DNA of 33,965 bases, taken from Pseudorhodobacter antarcticus. GTDB taxonomy: Bacteria > Pseudomonadota > Alphaproteobacteria > Rhodobacterales > Rhodobacteraceae. The stretch lies in contig NZ_FOCO01000035.1 of the NCBI RefSeq assembly GCF_900110135.1, positions 1-33,965 on the forward strand, written 5' to 3'. The position numbers were made by a program, and so were the translations under genes. Shown here one piece after another: positions 18,138 through 26,813 of this stretch (positions are counted from its first letter, which is position 1; each line of letters begins with the position of its first letter). The notes under the pieces are model-generated. The model saw nothing but the letters and a program-made list of their open reading frames with translations, was not told the DNA's origin and did not search any database.

Positions 18138-18157
18138 ATCGAACCGTTCGGTTCGAT
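18138..18157. promoter_or_regulatory. TetR-type operator overlapping the tetR promoter
   Basis: ATCGAACCG-TT-CGGTTCGAT is a perfect 9-base inverted repeat around two central bases. It falls exactly between a weak -35 (TTTATC, 18135-18140) and a good -10 (TATACT, 18158-18163), which suggests autorepression. Confidence 0.72.
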
Positions 18158-18163
18158 TATACT
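18158..18163 (+). promoter_or_regulatory. Likely -10 box of tetR
   Basis: TATACT matches the -10 consensus in five of six bases. Transcription would start about seven bases later, at or next to the A of the tetR ATG (18170), so the message may be leaderless. No ribosome-binding site is visible upstream of the ATG. Confidence 0.45.
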
Positions 18164-18169
18164 GACCGC

Positions 18170-18814
18170 ATGATGGATACACCCAATCCCAAACGACACG
18201 CCGCCGGAACCAACCCGGCCTTGCGCCAGCGCATCCTTGATGGGGCGGCCGATGTGTTCATGGAACGCGGGTTTGACGCCGCCGGGGTGAATGATATTTG
18301 CCGCGCGGCGGACGTATCAAAAAGCACGCTTTACGTCTATTTCGCCCATAAGGAAGACCTGTTTGAAGCGCTGGTGGAGCAAAAGCGCGACCTGAAATTT
18401 GGCGCCGTGGAACAGGCGCTGACCATGGGGGGTCCCGCCGACACGGTACTGGCCGAATTTTTGCTGCGCATGGTTCGGGTTGTGTGTTCGCCCGAGGTTA
18501 TTCGCGCCCAACGCACCATCATTGGCATTGCCGAAAGGATGCCCGAACTGGGCGCGCGGTTTTATGCGGGGGGCGCTGCGCGGGCGCAAAACCTGCTGCG
18601 CGGATATTTAGAGGGGCAGGTGGCGCAGGGGCGGTTTGCAATCCCCGATCCGGGCCATGCCGCCTATCAGCTGATCGAATTATCCAGCGCGGGCTTGCTG
18701 CGCCAGTGCCTGTACGGCGTGCGAACGCAAACCCCGCCCGACGTGGAATTGCAAGCCTCTGTCGCATCGGCGTTGGTGATGTTCAACTCGGCCTATGGCA
18801 CCCGAACCCCTTAA
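18170..18814 (+). CDS. TetR-family transcriptional regulator
   Basis: This 214-residue repressor has an N-terminal helix-turn-helix: residues about 18-65 include [38 protein letters not shown] and [10 protein letters not shown]. The C-terminal part (about 85-200) is the ligand-binding and dimer domain (a TetR C-terminal AefR-like type is plausible). It is divergent from emrA with two matching inverted repeats between them, so it most likely represses emrAB and itself, and is released by a pump substrate. The ATG at 18170 is followed by a second at 18173. The stop overlaps that of the convergent racemase-family gene by TTAA. Confidence 0.92.
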   Translation: MMDTPNPKRHAAGTNPALRQRILDGAADVFMERGFDAAGVNDICRAADVSKSTLYVYFAHKEDLFEALVEQKRDLKFGAVEQALTMGGPADTVLAEFLLRMVRVVCSPEVIRAQRTIIGIAERMPELGARFYAGGAARAQNLLRGYLEGQVAQGRFAIPDPGHAAYQLIELSSAGLLRQCLYGVRTQTPPDVELQASVASALVMFNSAYGTRTP

Positions 18815-19842
18815 CGCGCACCCCAAGTGTCGGTAAGGCGGTATCCTTCAGGCCAGGGGTCGGACGGGTCGAGCATGTGTTGATGGATGCCCGTAATCCA
18901 GCCGCGCCCCGACAGTTCTGGGATAACGGCGGCATGGTTGCCCACCGTGGTCAGCCCCACAATCCGCCCCACAAAGGTGGAGCCGATCACGGAAACAATC
19001 GTCAAACGGTCCGCTGGCCCCATCTGCCCCTTGGCATGCAGCACCGCCATGCGCGCCGACAATGCGGTGCCGGTGGGCGAACGATCCACCTTGCCGGGCT
19101 GAATGGCCACGGCAGAGCCTGCCCGCAATTCATGCCCTTCCCGCGTCACGGGGCCCGCGAACAGGCAAAAAGAAAAATGCGTCCAATCGGGGTTGTCGGG
19201 ATGGTGGAACCGCAGTTGTGCATTGGCTGCGTTGGTGATTTTCACGCCCATCTTGGCGATAAAATGCGCCTCATCCGCCACCAGTTTCAGCCCCAACGCT
19301 TCGGCATCCACAATCACAAAACTGTCGCCGCCATAGGCGGTATCGACGGTCAGCGGGCCCAAGCCTTCCACCTCCAGCGTCACGCCCAATTTGGCGGCGA
19401 AACTGGGCAGGTTTTGTACGAAAATCCGTTCCGCCTTGCCGTTTTTACACTCGGCGCGGACATGCACCAAGCCGCCGGGGGCCTCTAGCACCATCGTCGT
19501 TTCCGGTTCCTGCATTGGGAACAGGCCACCATCCAGCAGGACAGTTGCCACACAGATGGAATTGCTGCCCGACATAGGCGGCGTATCCTCCGGCTCCATA
19601 ATGATAAACGCGGCATCGGCGCGCGGGTCTTTGGGAGGCACCAGCAAGTTCACATGCCGAAACACGCCACCGCGCGGTTCGTTCAGCACGAAATTGCGCA
19701 GGGTTTGGTCGCGGGCAATCCAGCGCGATTGCTTCCATAGTGTATCACCGGGCGGGGGCAAAACGCCGCCGACAATCACATCGCCCACCTCACCTTCGGC
19801 ATGGGCGGAAATCACATGAATGGTCTTGCTGCTGCGCATCAT
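18811..19842 (-). CDS. Proline racemase-family enzyme, probable trans-3-hydroxy-L-proline dehydratase
   Basis: This 343-residue protein has the proline racemase fold but not its two catalytic cysteines. At the first site it has MSGSNSIC with Ser91 in place of Cys. At the second it has [10 protein letters not shown] with Thr257 in place of Cys. A Thr at the second site is known from trans-3-hydroxy-L-proline dehydratases, which remove water to give pyrroline-2-carboxylate rather than racemise. Ser at the first site is a further variation. It is the last gene of the hydroxyproline unit: its ATG directly follows the aconitase X stop, and AAGGAT inside that gene's end serves as its ribosome-binding site. 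The exact substrate is inferred from family and context. Confidence 0.78.
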   Translation of the reverse strand: MMRSSKTIHVISAHAEGEVGDVIVGGVLPPPGDTLWKQSRWIARDQTLRNFVLNEPRGGVFRHVNLLVPPKDPRADAAFIIMEPEDTPPMSGSNSICVATVLLDGGLFPMQEPETTMVLEAPGGLVHVRAECKNGKAERIFVQNLPSFAAKLGVTLEVEGLGPLTVDTAYGGDSFVIVDAEALGLKLVADEAHFIAKMGVKITNAANAQLRFHHPDNPDWTHFSFCLFAGPVTREGHELRAGSAVAIQPGKVDRSPTGTALSARMAVLHAKGQMGPADRLTIVSVIGSTFVGRIVGLTTVGNHAAVIPELSGRGWITGIHQHMLDPSDPWPEGYRLTDTWGAR

Positions 19843-21513
19843 CTATCCTTTCAGCCAGTGGGGCAGGGGCGGTGCCACGCCTGTTTGTGCCGCTGTTATA
19901 CACGCGGCCAAGCTGCCAAATCGCACGCCACGCCCCGACAGACCCGGCGCATAATGGGCGTATTTGCCCGAATTGGTCATCAAGGTGCGCGCCGTGGTGG
20001 GAAACACCGGTTCGGTGATCGAACACCAGCAAATATCAGGGATCACCCGCGCACCAAAACTTTCCAGCGCAGCAAGCGTGCCGTCGGCGGCAATATCTGC
20101 CAGCACGTTCTGGCCCACGGTCACGATCACATCAACCGTTGCTTTGCGCCCTTTGGCCAACGCTGCAACCGCCTGACATTCGGTGGTGGAAAAATGCGGG
20201 CTGCCAAAGGCGATCAAATTCACGAGGGTAGGCGCTTGGTTCAACTCCGTCCAAACGCGGGCCAGATCGGCGCGGGTTATGGTCACGCAATCATCCGGCT
20301 GGGGATAATTTGCAACCTCCGGCGTGTGGCCCGCGACATGAAGCATGGGCGCTGCCGAGGTGGTGCCAAAGGCGGCGCACATCGCTTTTAGGTCGTCATT
20401 GGAGGCGGTAACCGCGCCAAGCCCGGTCAAAACGGGGATGCAATCCGGTGCCAATTGCCCCGCGATATAGCCCAACATGGGCCACAGCGCATCATCATGC
20501 GGCCCCAACGGTTCAATGTGCAAACGGCGGCGGGGGCGGCGATTTTCTGTCAAATACACCCCCGACAACGGGGCGCGGCCCGTCATGGCGATGAACAGGT
20601 CCAAATAATCAGGGTGTTTGACCGTGCGCGCTCCAATCACCGTATTGGCATAAATTACCGCGTTGGATTCCGACCAGCCGATGTTTTCGCCAGCCACAGG
20701 CGCACTTTGCAGCAAATACGGCGCGCAGGTGAAGGTGGGGCGCGCGCCCATGTTCACATAAGCATCCGCCAGTCGCGCCGCGCGCAGGCCAAAATCGGGG
20801 GGCACGCCTTGGTCGCGCCAATTGCCGTGATCGACCGAAATCGCGTTGATTGTGGTGGGAATGGTCACGCGCCCGCCCATCTGCTGCATTTTTTCAGCAA
20901 AGCGCAGGTTGGCATCATTGGCCAAAATACAGCCGTCGATATGGCCGCGCGTCACGTCCACCAACTGGTCCGCGCCTTGCAGGGCGGCCATTGCGCAAAT
21001 CACCTCCATCGCGATGCGGCGGGCGGGGCCATCATCGCCGCGCAGGCTGGCGCGGTCTTGGTTAGTCAGGGTCAATTGCGCCACGGGCAAAGGCACCAAG
21101 GGCAGGGCCACACCGTCCACGATCAGCGCGTGGTCGGTCAGTTCGGCCGTTTGGCCCGCCATAGCCACGGCAAAGGCCGCAGCCTCCAGCCGCAGAATTG
21201 GCACGGGGCGGTCGAACATCCGGGCGGCAATCATCGCGCCCAAGGTCACCACATCTTCGGGCGCTGCGAAGACGAATGCTGCAGGAGCGATGCCGTTCAG
21301 CGCCAAATCTAGCATCACGCCGCTGCCCGAACACGACCCCCGCGTGGTCGGCATCACCAACACACGCCCCGCGATGGACTGGCTGTGCAGCGGGTGATGC
21401 GCGTCGATGACCGCACCCGTCAACGGGTCCACGCCGCCCCAAAAACTAAGGCCCTCACCCGTGGCCAGAATATCGCCTGCGCCCATGCCGGGGGTGATGA
21501 TATGCCCGGTCAT
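19843..21513 (-). CDS. Aconitase X (AcnX), probable cis-3-hydroxy-L-proline dehydratase
   Basis: This 556-residue protein fuses the small AcnX domain (about 1-130, with [16 protein letters not shown]) to the large AcnX (DUF521) domain (about 160-550). The large domain shows [46 protein letters not shown], and CPHF-like GSPHFS. Members of this family have been shown to dehydrate cis-3-hydroxy-L-proline using an Fe-S cluster. I chose ATG 21513 because it overlaps the stop of the epimerase gene (ATGA) and because the longer reading lacks family character. The product pyrroline-2-carboxylate would need a reductase to give proline; none is seen in the window. Confidence 0.85.
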   Translation of the reverse strand: MTGHIITPGMGAGDILATGEGLSFWGGVDPLTGAVIDAHHPLHSQSIAGRVLVMPTTRGSCSGSGVMLDLALNGIAPAAFVFAAPEDVVTLGAMIAARMFDRPVPILRLEAAAFAVAMAGQTAELTDHALIVDGVALPLVPLPVAQLTLTNQDRASLRGDDGPARRIAMEVICAMAALQGADQLVDVTRGHIDGCILANDANLRFAEKMQQMGGRVTIPTTINAISVDHGNWRDQGVPPDFGLRAARLADAYVNMGARPTFTCAPYLLQSAPVAGENIGWSESNAVIYANTVIGARTVKHPDYLDLFIAMTGRAPLSGVYLTENRRPRRRLHIEPLGPHDDALWPMLGYIAGQLAPDCIPVLTGLGAVTASNDDLKAMCAAFGTTSAAPMLHVAGHTPEVANYPQPDDCVTITRADLARVWTELNQAPTLVNLIAFGSPHFSTTECQAVAALAKGRKATVDVIVTVGQNVLADIAADGTLAALESFGARVIPDICWCSITEPVFPTTARTLMTNSGKYAHYAPGLSGRGVRFGSLAACITAAQTGVAPPLPHWLKG

Positions 21514-22511
21514 TTGACCACAAACCCATGCGCAAAGGGGTCGCGGTCGTCGATGAAAATAGTGTTGATGCCCGTCACCCGCGCCCATCCGGCGATGGAG
21601 GGGATAATCGCAGGTTTAGCCGCCACCGTCGCGGCAGCCTCTACCCGGCCTTTGAACAAGGAGCCGATGATGGATTCGTGGATAAATTCATCGCCCACCG
21701 CCAGTTTTCCTTTGGCCGCCAGCTGCGCCATGCGAGACGATGTTCCGGTGCCACAAGGCGATCTGTCAATCGCCTTGTCACCGTACAGCACGGCGTTGCG
21801 GCCATGCGCTGATGGGTCGCGCGCGGCCCCGGTCCAAAGAATATGGCTAAGGCCACAAATCGCCGGATGTTCGGGATGCACAAATTCATATTTGGCGTTC
21901 AGCGCCGTGCGCAGACGGTTGCCAAAGCCAACCAATTCGCCTGCCGAGAAATCCGCCATATCGCGGAAATTCTTTTGCGGGTCCACGATGGCGTAAAAGT
22001 TGCCGCCGTAAGCCACATCGACGACCACTTCGCCCATGCCCTCTACCTGCGCGGTCAGCCCTTCGGAATGAAGGAAGCCGGGGACGTTGGTCAGGCGCAC
22101 TTCCTCGATAAACCGCCCCTCTTGGCGGTAGGTGACATCGACGCGGCCCGCAGGCGTGTCCAGCCGCAAAACTCCGGGGGTGGCGGGGCGGATAAGACCG
22201 TTTTCCAGCGCGATGGTCACCGTGCCAATCGTGCCATGCCCACACATCGGCAAACAGCCGGAGGTTTCAATGAACAGCACCGCCACATCGCAATCGTCGC
22301 GGGTGGGGGGAAACAGGATAGAGCCTGACATTTGGTCATGGCCGCGGGGTTCAAACATCAACCCAGTCCTGATCCAATCAAATTCCGCCAGAAAATGCGC
22401 GCGTTTTTCCAGCATGGTGGCACCGCGCAGCATCGGCGCGCCGCCTGTGACAAGGCGCACAGGGTTGCCGCAAGCGTGGCCGTCGATGCAGGGGAATGTA
22501 TAGCTGGTCAT
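21510..22511 (-). CDS. 4-hydroxyproline 2-epimerase
   Basis: The enzyme inverts C2 of trans-4-hydroxy-L-proline to give cis-4-hydroxy-D-proline, the entry step of the pathway. The 333 residues carry both catalytic cysteines of the family: Cys90 in MCGHGTIG and Cys253 in [11 protein letters not shown]. The pair Cys/Cys fits epimerases and true proline racemases; the neighbours decide for hydroxyproline. The ATG at 22511 opens [19 protein letters not shown], the typical family start, 11 bases after the dehydrogenase stop. A longer reading upstream would overlap that gene and is rejected. It overlaps the aconitase X start by four bases. Confidence 0.92.
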   Translation of the reverse strand: MTSYTFPCIDGHACGNPVRLVTGGAPMLRGATMLEKRAHFLAEFDWIRTGLMFEPRGHDQMSGSILFPPTRDDCDVAVLFIETSGCLPMCGHGTIGTVTIALENGLIRPATPGVLRLDTPAGRVDVTYRQEGRFIEEVRLTNVPGFLHSEGLTAQVEGMGEVVVDVAYGGNFYAIVDPQKNFRDMADFSAGELVGFGNRLRTALNAKYEFVHPEHPAICGLSHILWTGAARDPSAHGRNAVLYGDKAIDRSPCGTGTSSRMAQLAAKGKLAVGDEFIHESIIGSLFKGRVEAAATVAAKPAIIPSIAGWARVTGINTIFIDDRDPFAHGFVVK

Positions 22512-22522
22512 GGGATTGGCTT

Positions 22523-23746
22523 TCAAAAACGCGATGGGGCGAAGGGGGCAAGGTCGATTTTTGGTGTTTGGTGTGACAGCAGGTCGGCAACGATTGCCGC
22601 CGTGCCCGCCGATTGGGTAAGCCCCAAATGGCCGTGACCAAAGGCACAGAGGGTGTTGGGTTGGCCTGGCAGCGGGCCAATCGCGGGCAAGCTGTCGGGC
22701 AGGGAGGGGCGAAACCCCATCCATTGCGTGCCGCCCGTGGTATCAAGGCCGGGCATAAACGCGCGTGCCTTGGTCAACATTGCATCGGCGCGGGCATAAT
22801 TTGGCGGCAAATTTAGCCCGCCGAGTTCCACCGCGCCGCCCACGCGGATTCCCGAAGTCAGCGCCGAAATCACAAACCCATGCCCGCCGAACGTAACCTG
22901 ACAGCGCAGATCAAACCCGCGATCGGGCAGGGTGGTGTTATACCCGCGTTCCGTTTCCAAAGGGATGCGGACCCCTGCAGTGCGTGTCAGGCGATGCGAA
23001 AACGCGCCCGCCGCCAGCACCACGCGGCCCGACATTTTGCCTGCCGATGTGTCCACGCCGTCCGCCAATAAATGCGTTGCCTCTGCCACCTCAATCCGGC
23101 CGCCGTTGGCACGAAACCGGGCGGCCATGGCCAAAACGTAGTCCTTGGGGTCCGTGATCGAATACCAACCGGGGGTAAAGGTGGCGTGAGTGAAACGGGG
23201 GGCAAGGCCGGGTTGGCGCGCGGCGATTGCGTCGCCTGTCAGATGCTCGGCCTCAATCCCCACTGCGGCGCGCGCGGCCCAACTGGGCAGGCTTGCCTCA
23301 AATTCCGCCTTACTTTCATAGACCTGCAACTGCCCGTCACGGCGCAGCATATCGGCCAAACCATGTACGGCCAAAAACGGGTCCAGCGCAGATTTCGACA
23401 GCGCCATCAGCCCGGTTTGCGCCACTGTTGATGCCGCGACTTGCGCGGGCCAGGATGCGCGCCAAAATCGCAGCATCCACGGCGCGATTTTCAACGCGTA
23501 ACGCGGCGGCACCGACAATGGCCCCAGCGGGTCCAACAGCCATTTGGGCGCTTGGCGGATCACGCGTGGCGAGGCGAGCGGGAAAATATCGGTGAACGCA
23601 AACGCGCCGGCGTTGCCCGCCGATGCGCCTGCGCAGACCCCCTCGCGGTCAATAACCAACACCGAAAAACCGCGTGCTTGGGCGGCCAGCGCGATGGACA
23701 AACCCACCACACCCGCGCCAATGACGACGACATCACCATATTGCAT
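22523..23746 (-). CDS. FAD-dependent D-amino acid (D-hydroxyproline) dehydrogenase
   Basis: This 407-residue DAO-family flavoprotein probably oxidises cis-4-hydroxy-D-proline to pyrroline-4-hydroxy-2-carboxylate and passes electrons to the respiratory chain. The Rossmann motif VVVIGAGVVGLSIALAA is near the N-terminus, and the GHGHLGLTQSAGTA block near the C-terminus closes the FAD site. The start at 23746 is chosen because GGGG in the preceding gene's stop region gives a binding site and the dinucleotide motif then lies at residue 7-20. It is followed by the epimerase gene, its substrate supplier. A D-proline or other D-amino acid specificity cannot be excluded. Confidence 0.87.
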   Translation of the reverse strand: MQYGDVVVIGAGVVGLSIALAAQARGFSVLVIDREGVCAGASAGNAGAFAFTDIFPLASPRVIRQAPKWLLDPLGPLSVPPRYALKIAPWMLRFWRASWPAQVAASTVAQTGLMALSKSALDPFLAVHGLADMLRRDGQLQVYESKAEFEASLPSWAARAAVGIEAEHLTGDAIAARQPGLAPRFTHATFTPGWYSITDPKDYVLAMAARFRANGGRIEVAEATHLLADGVDTSAGKMSGRVVLAAGAFSHRLTRTAGVRIPLETERGYNTTLPDRGFDLRCQVTFGGHGFVISALTSGIRVGGAVELGGLNLPPNYARADAMLTKARAFMPGLDTTGGTQWMGFRPSLPDSLPAIGPLPGQPNTLCAFGHGHLGLTQSAGTAAIVADLLSHQTPKIDLAPFAPSRF

Positions 23747-23756
23747 TATACGCCCC

Positions 23757-24479
23757 TTAGCGGATGTTCGACAGGAACGCTTGGGTTTCCGGGTGCTGCG
23801 GCGTATTGAAAAACGCCTGCGAAGGCGCAATTTCGGCCATGATCCCCTTGTGGAAAAACGCCACTCGGTTCGATACGTCGCGCGCAAACGTCATTTCATG
23901 CGTGACACAAATCATGGTCATGCCTTCATCGGCCAGCAGTTTCAGGGTATCCAACACCTCGCCCACCAATTGCGGGTCCAGCGCCGATGTCACCTCATCA
24001 AACAGCATATAGCTGGGCGACATGGCCAGCGCGCGCGCAATCGACATGCGCTGTTGTTGGCCGCCCGACAGACGACCGGGATAGACGGACAGCTTGTCCC
24101 CTAAACCGACATGCGACAGCTGTTTTTCGGCAATAGCCTCGGCTTCCGCCTTGCCCATACCAAGCACTTTGCGCGGGGCCAAGGTGACGTTTTCCAGCAC
24201 GGTGAGGTGCGGGAATGCGTTGAATTGCTGAAATACAATTCCGATTTTGCGGCGCAAGATGTTCAGGTCGGTCGCTTTGGCGTGAACTTCGGTCTCATCG
24301 ACCAAAATCTTGCCGGAATTGATGCGTTCCAACCCGTTGATGCAGGTCAACAGCGTCGATTTGCCCGAACCTGAGCCGCCGATAACCGACAAAACCTCAC
24401 CCTTTTCGACCGTCAGGTTGATGCCTTTCAGCACCTCCAACGCGCCAAAGGATTTATAGACTTCTTTAATCTCAATCAT
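23757..24479 (-). CDS. Polar amino acid ABC transporter ATPase
   Basis: This is the cytoplasmic ATPase of a GlnQ/HisP-type importer (240 residues). It has Walker A GGSGSGKSTLL, Q-loop FQQFNAFPHLTVLENV, signature LSGGQQQRMSIARAL, Walker B MLFDEVTSALDPQLV, and H-loop VTHEM. It overlaps the permease gene by eight bases and precedes the D-hydroxyproline dehydrogenase by ten, so it is part of one long unit. The likely cargo is hydroxyproline, inferred from the neighbours. Confidence 0.95.
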   Translation of the reverse strand: MIEIKEVYKSFGALEVLKGINLTVEKGEVLSVIGGSGSGKSTLLTCINGLERINSGKILVDETEVHAKATDLNILRRKIGIVFQQFNAFPHLTVLENVTLAPRKVLGMGKAEAEAIAEKQLSHVGLGDKLSVYPGRLSGGQQQRMSIARALAMSPSYMLFDEVTSALDPQLVGEVLDTLKLLADEGMTMICVTHEMTFARDVSNRVAFFHKGIMAEIAPSQAFFNTPQHPETQAFLSNIR

Positions 24480-25125
24480 TGGACCACCGTTTTTCCAAAT
24501 ATCCGCCCAAACGCGCGATTGGGAAGCTGATGATGAAGTAGAACAACCCGCCGATAATCAGCAAAAACAGCGGTTCTTGCAGGCGGGTGATCAGGATTTG
24601 TGTGGATTTCAACAGTTCGGTCACTTGCACGACATAGACCAGCGCCGAATCCTTCATGACCCCCAGCGACAGCCCAATCCAGGATGGCAGCGCCACGCGG
24701 GTGGCAAGCGGGGCCACGATATAGCGCATGTCTTGGAACCATGTCATGCCAAGCGAGCGTGCGGCGCGGCGTGTGGTTTGTGGCACCGCCTCAATCCCGC
24801 CACGCACAATTTCGGCGCAATAGGCGGCGGTGTAAAACGTCAACACGCCGCAAGCCACGGCAAACCCTGAGATTTGTAGCCGCAGCACAATGCCCAGAAA
24901 CGCGTTGACCAGAACAAGCTGGATCAACAGTGGGATGGAGCGAAAAATATCGAGGAAGAAGGTGACAGGCGCACCCCACCAAGGCCCGACCTGATAGCGA
25001 AACACGCCGAACCCGATGCCAAGGATGGTGCCGAAAAACACCGAGATAATCGTGACCAGAATGGTAATCCACGCGCCTTGCGCCAAAAACCAAACGTCCG
25101 ACAGTGTCATGGAGGTGTCAAACAT
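24472..25125 (-). CDS. Polar amino acid ABC transporter permease 2
   Basis: This HisM/GlnP-type inner-membrane permease has 217 residues and about five membrane helices. The EAA loop that contacts the ATPase reads CAEIVRGGIEAVPQTTRRAA followed by RSLGMTWFQ. It pairs with the permease encoded just upstream (15-base gap). Confidence 0.94.
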   Translation of the reverse strand: MFDTSMTLSDVWFLAQGAWITILVTIISVFFGTILGIGFGVFRYQVGPWWGAPVTFFLDIFRSIPLLIQLVLVNAFLGIVLRLQISGFAVACGVLTFYTAAYCAEIVRGGIEAVPQTTRRAARSLGMTWFQDMRYIVAPLATRVALPSWIGLSLGVMKDSALVYVVQVTELLKSTQILITRLQEPLFLLIIGGLFYFIISFPIARLGGYLEKRWSND

Positions 25126-25140
25126 ACCGTGCGCCCTCCT

Positions 25141-25806
25141 TTAATACCGGAACAGGCGGGCGGCGAGCAGCCGCGCACCAAAATTGATCAATTTAACGAT
25201 GACATAGAAAATCACCGCTGCCAGCGCGAACAATTCAAACGTGCGGAACGTCAGCGCGTTCAAATCTTGGGTCACGCCGTAAAGGTCGGTGTTCATGCCC
25301 ACCGTGACGCCCAGCGACGTCATCAAAACTGCCCAAACCATCTGGTTTGAAATCGGCAGAAATGAGATGCGCAGCATTTGCGGCAGAATGACATAACCAA
25401 ACGCCTTGATCGGCGTCATGCCCAACGACCGCGCCGCACGCGTTTGCGTATCGGGAATAGCCTTCAGCGCGCCACGGAAATTTTCCGCGAGATAGCCTGC
25501 ATTATTAAAGGTGATGCCGATCAACAGCGATGCGATGGGGCTGAAATATAGCCCAAAACTGGCGACCCCAAAATGCGCCATATAAATTTGGAACAGGGCG
25601 GGCGTGTTGCGCGCCACCTCAATCCAAGTGGTTGCAAACCCGCTTAGGATTTTGTTGCCCGAAAGCCGGAACCCGGTCAGCATGATCGCAAACAAAACCC
25701 CCAGTACCATCGACAAAACGGCGATCTGCATGGTCACCCATGCGCCATCCAGCATTTGCGGCAAACGGTTAAGGGCTTGATTCCATTGGAAGGTATAAGA
25801 AAACAT
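25141..25806 (-). CDS. Polar amino acid ABC transporter permease 1
   Basis: This is the second permease of the same importer: 221 residues, about five membrane helices, EAA loop LAENFRGALKAIPDTQTRAA followed by RSLGMTP. I chose ATG 25806 (MFSYTFQWNQAL) because a good AGAGGTGG-type site precedes it and because the extra 19 residues of a longer reading cross the intergenic hairpin. The two permeases differ clearly, as expected for a heterodimeric channel. Confidence 0.93.
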   Translation of the reverse strand: MFSYTFQWNQALNRLPQMLDGAWVTMQIAVLSMVLGVLFAIMLTGFRLSGNKILSGFATTWIEVARNTPALFQIYMAHFGVASFGLYFSPIASLLIGITFNNAGYLAENFRGALKAIPDTQTRAARSLGMTPIKAFGYVILPQMLRISFLPISNQMVWAVLMTSLGVTVGMNTDLYGVTQDLNALTFRTFELFALAAVIFYVIVKLINFGARLLAARLFRY

Positions 25807-25833
25807 CGCCACCTCTTGACTGACAGAGTGGAA

Positions 25834-25860
25834 GGGCGCGCTAGGTTTCCCCGCGCGCCC
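25834..25860. repeat. Intergenic hairpin between binding-protein and permease genes
   Basis: GGGCGCGC (25834-25841) and GCGCGCCC (25853-25860) form a perfect 8-base-pair GC stem with an 11-base loop. It sits just after the binding-protein stop. Such hairpins often stabilise or partly terminate the message so that binding protein exceeds permease; that role is inferred. Confidence 0.6.
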
Positions 25861-25877
25861 CAAGATCGGCGATTAGA

Positions 25878-26687
25878 TTAGCGCGAAACACCATTAACCG
25901 TCAGATCGGCTGGCACACCTTCGCCAACCCACTTTTTATACAGTTCGGCATAACGGCCGGTCCGCACTTGCTGGTTCACGAACAGGTCCAGATAGTTGAT
26001 GAACCCGTACTCCTGACGCATGGTGAACAGGCCAACATAATCTGGCACCATTGGCGCTTTGTCGACAATCATGATCCCGGGGAAGTTGCCCGATGCCACG
26101 TTCGCCTCAGACACTTCAACGGTCGCCACGGTTGCGTCAATCTGGCCCTGGCTCAACGCCAAGAAAACATCCGCTTGGGTCTGGTACGGACGGAATTCGC
26201 CAACGCCCCATTCTTTGATTTTACCTTCAATCCAGATCGCTTCATAGGTGCCAGCGGTGGCGCCAACGGTTTTGCCCTTCATGTCTTCCCATGTGGTCAT
26301 CGCCGCTTTTTCATTGCCGACAACCGCGTTTTCAAACGCATAATACGGGATGGAGAAACCAACGGTTTTCGCACGCTCCAGCGTGTCGGATGTCGATGCA
26401 ACACCCACATCAACCCGGCCCGCCATCAGCGCTGGAATACGCTCGGGGAACGCGGTTTCCACGATTTCGGCCTTTACGCCCAACGCGGCAGCAAGGTCGT
26501 TGCAATAATCAACGTCGAACCCAACAGGGTTGTTGGACGCATCGCGCATGCCCATTGGTGGGAAGTCCAACACAACGGCGCAACGCAGCGTGCCCGAAGC
26601 AATGATATCGTCCAACATGTCAGCCTGCGCCACGGATGCGAACGTGCTTGCAGCCAACATGCTGCCGAGCAGAATAGTTTTTTTCAT
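25878..26687 (-). CDS. Periplasmic amino acid-binding protein (SBP_bac_3)
   Basis: This solute-binding protein captures the imported amino acid in the periplasm. It has 269 residues with a clear signal peptide (MKKTILLGSMLAAS, cleavage after AQA near residue 22). The family-3 binding domain shows CAVVLDFPPMGMRD, GFDVDYCNDLAAALGVK, FPERIPALMAGRVDVGVAS and the DVFLALSQGQIDATV block. GGAGAGG precedes the ATG. It heads the transporter-enzyme unit. Hydroxyproline as ligand is inferred from the operon. Confidence 0.92.
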   Translation of the reverse strand: MKKTILLGSMLAASTFASVAQADMLDDIIASGTLRCAVVLDFPPMGMRDASNNPVGFDVDYCNDLAAALGVKAEIVETAFPERIPALMAGRVDVGVASTSDTLERAKTVGFSIPYYAFENAVVGNEKAAMTTWEDMKGKTVGATAGTYEAIWIEGKIKEWGVGEFRPYQTQADVFLALSQGQIDATVATVEVSEANVASGNFPGIMIVDKAPMVPDYVGLFTMRQEYGFINYLDLFVNQQVRTGRYAELYKKWVGEGVPADLTVNGVSR

Positions 26688-26731
26688 ATTACCTCTCCCA
26701 AGGTTGGTTTTTTGATTCGTTCCTTTTAATC

Positions 26732-26760
26732 ACTATGTGGCCGCGACACCTATGGTGCAA
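26732..26760 (-). promoter_or_regulatory. Possible promoter of the binding-protein unit
   Basis: On the minus strand TTGCAC and CATAGT are separated by 17 bases, about 45 bases upstream of the ATG. The match is only moderate (3/6 and 4/6), so this is tentative. Confidence 0.3.
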
Positions 26761-26785
26761 GAACCAATCCCGGAAAAATACTTGC

Positions 26786-26793
26786 TGTATACT
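26786..26793. promoter_or_regulatory. TGTATACT box upstream of the binding-protein gene
   Basis: This octamer recurs exactly at 29451-29458 in the promoter of the dapA-like gene. The GTATAC core resembles sites of GntR/FCD-type regulators. The shared box suggests common control of both hydroxyproline units. Confidence 0.45.
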
Positions 26794-26813
26794 TACCTTC
26801 GCGTCACACAGCT

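Noticed and set aside
21514-21588. A longer N-terminus for the aconitase X gene
   Set aside because: The extra residues lie inside the epimerase gene and lack family character; ATG 21513 overlaps the preceding stop in a coupled arrangement.
22512-22724. A 71-residue N-terminal extension of the 4-hydroxyproline epimerase
   Set aside because: It overlaps the dehydrogenase gene in another frame; the family start is at [11 protein letters not shown].
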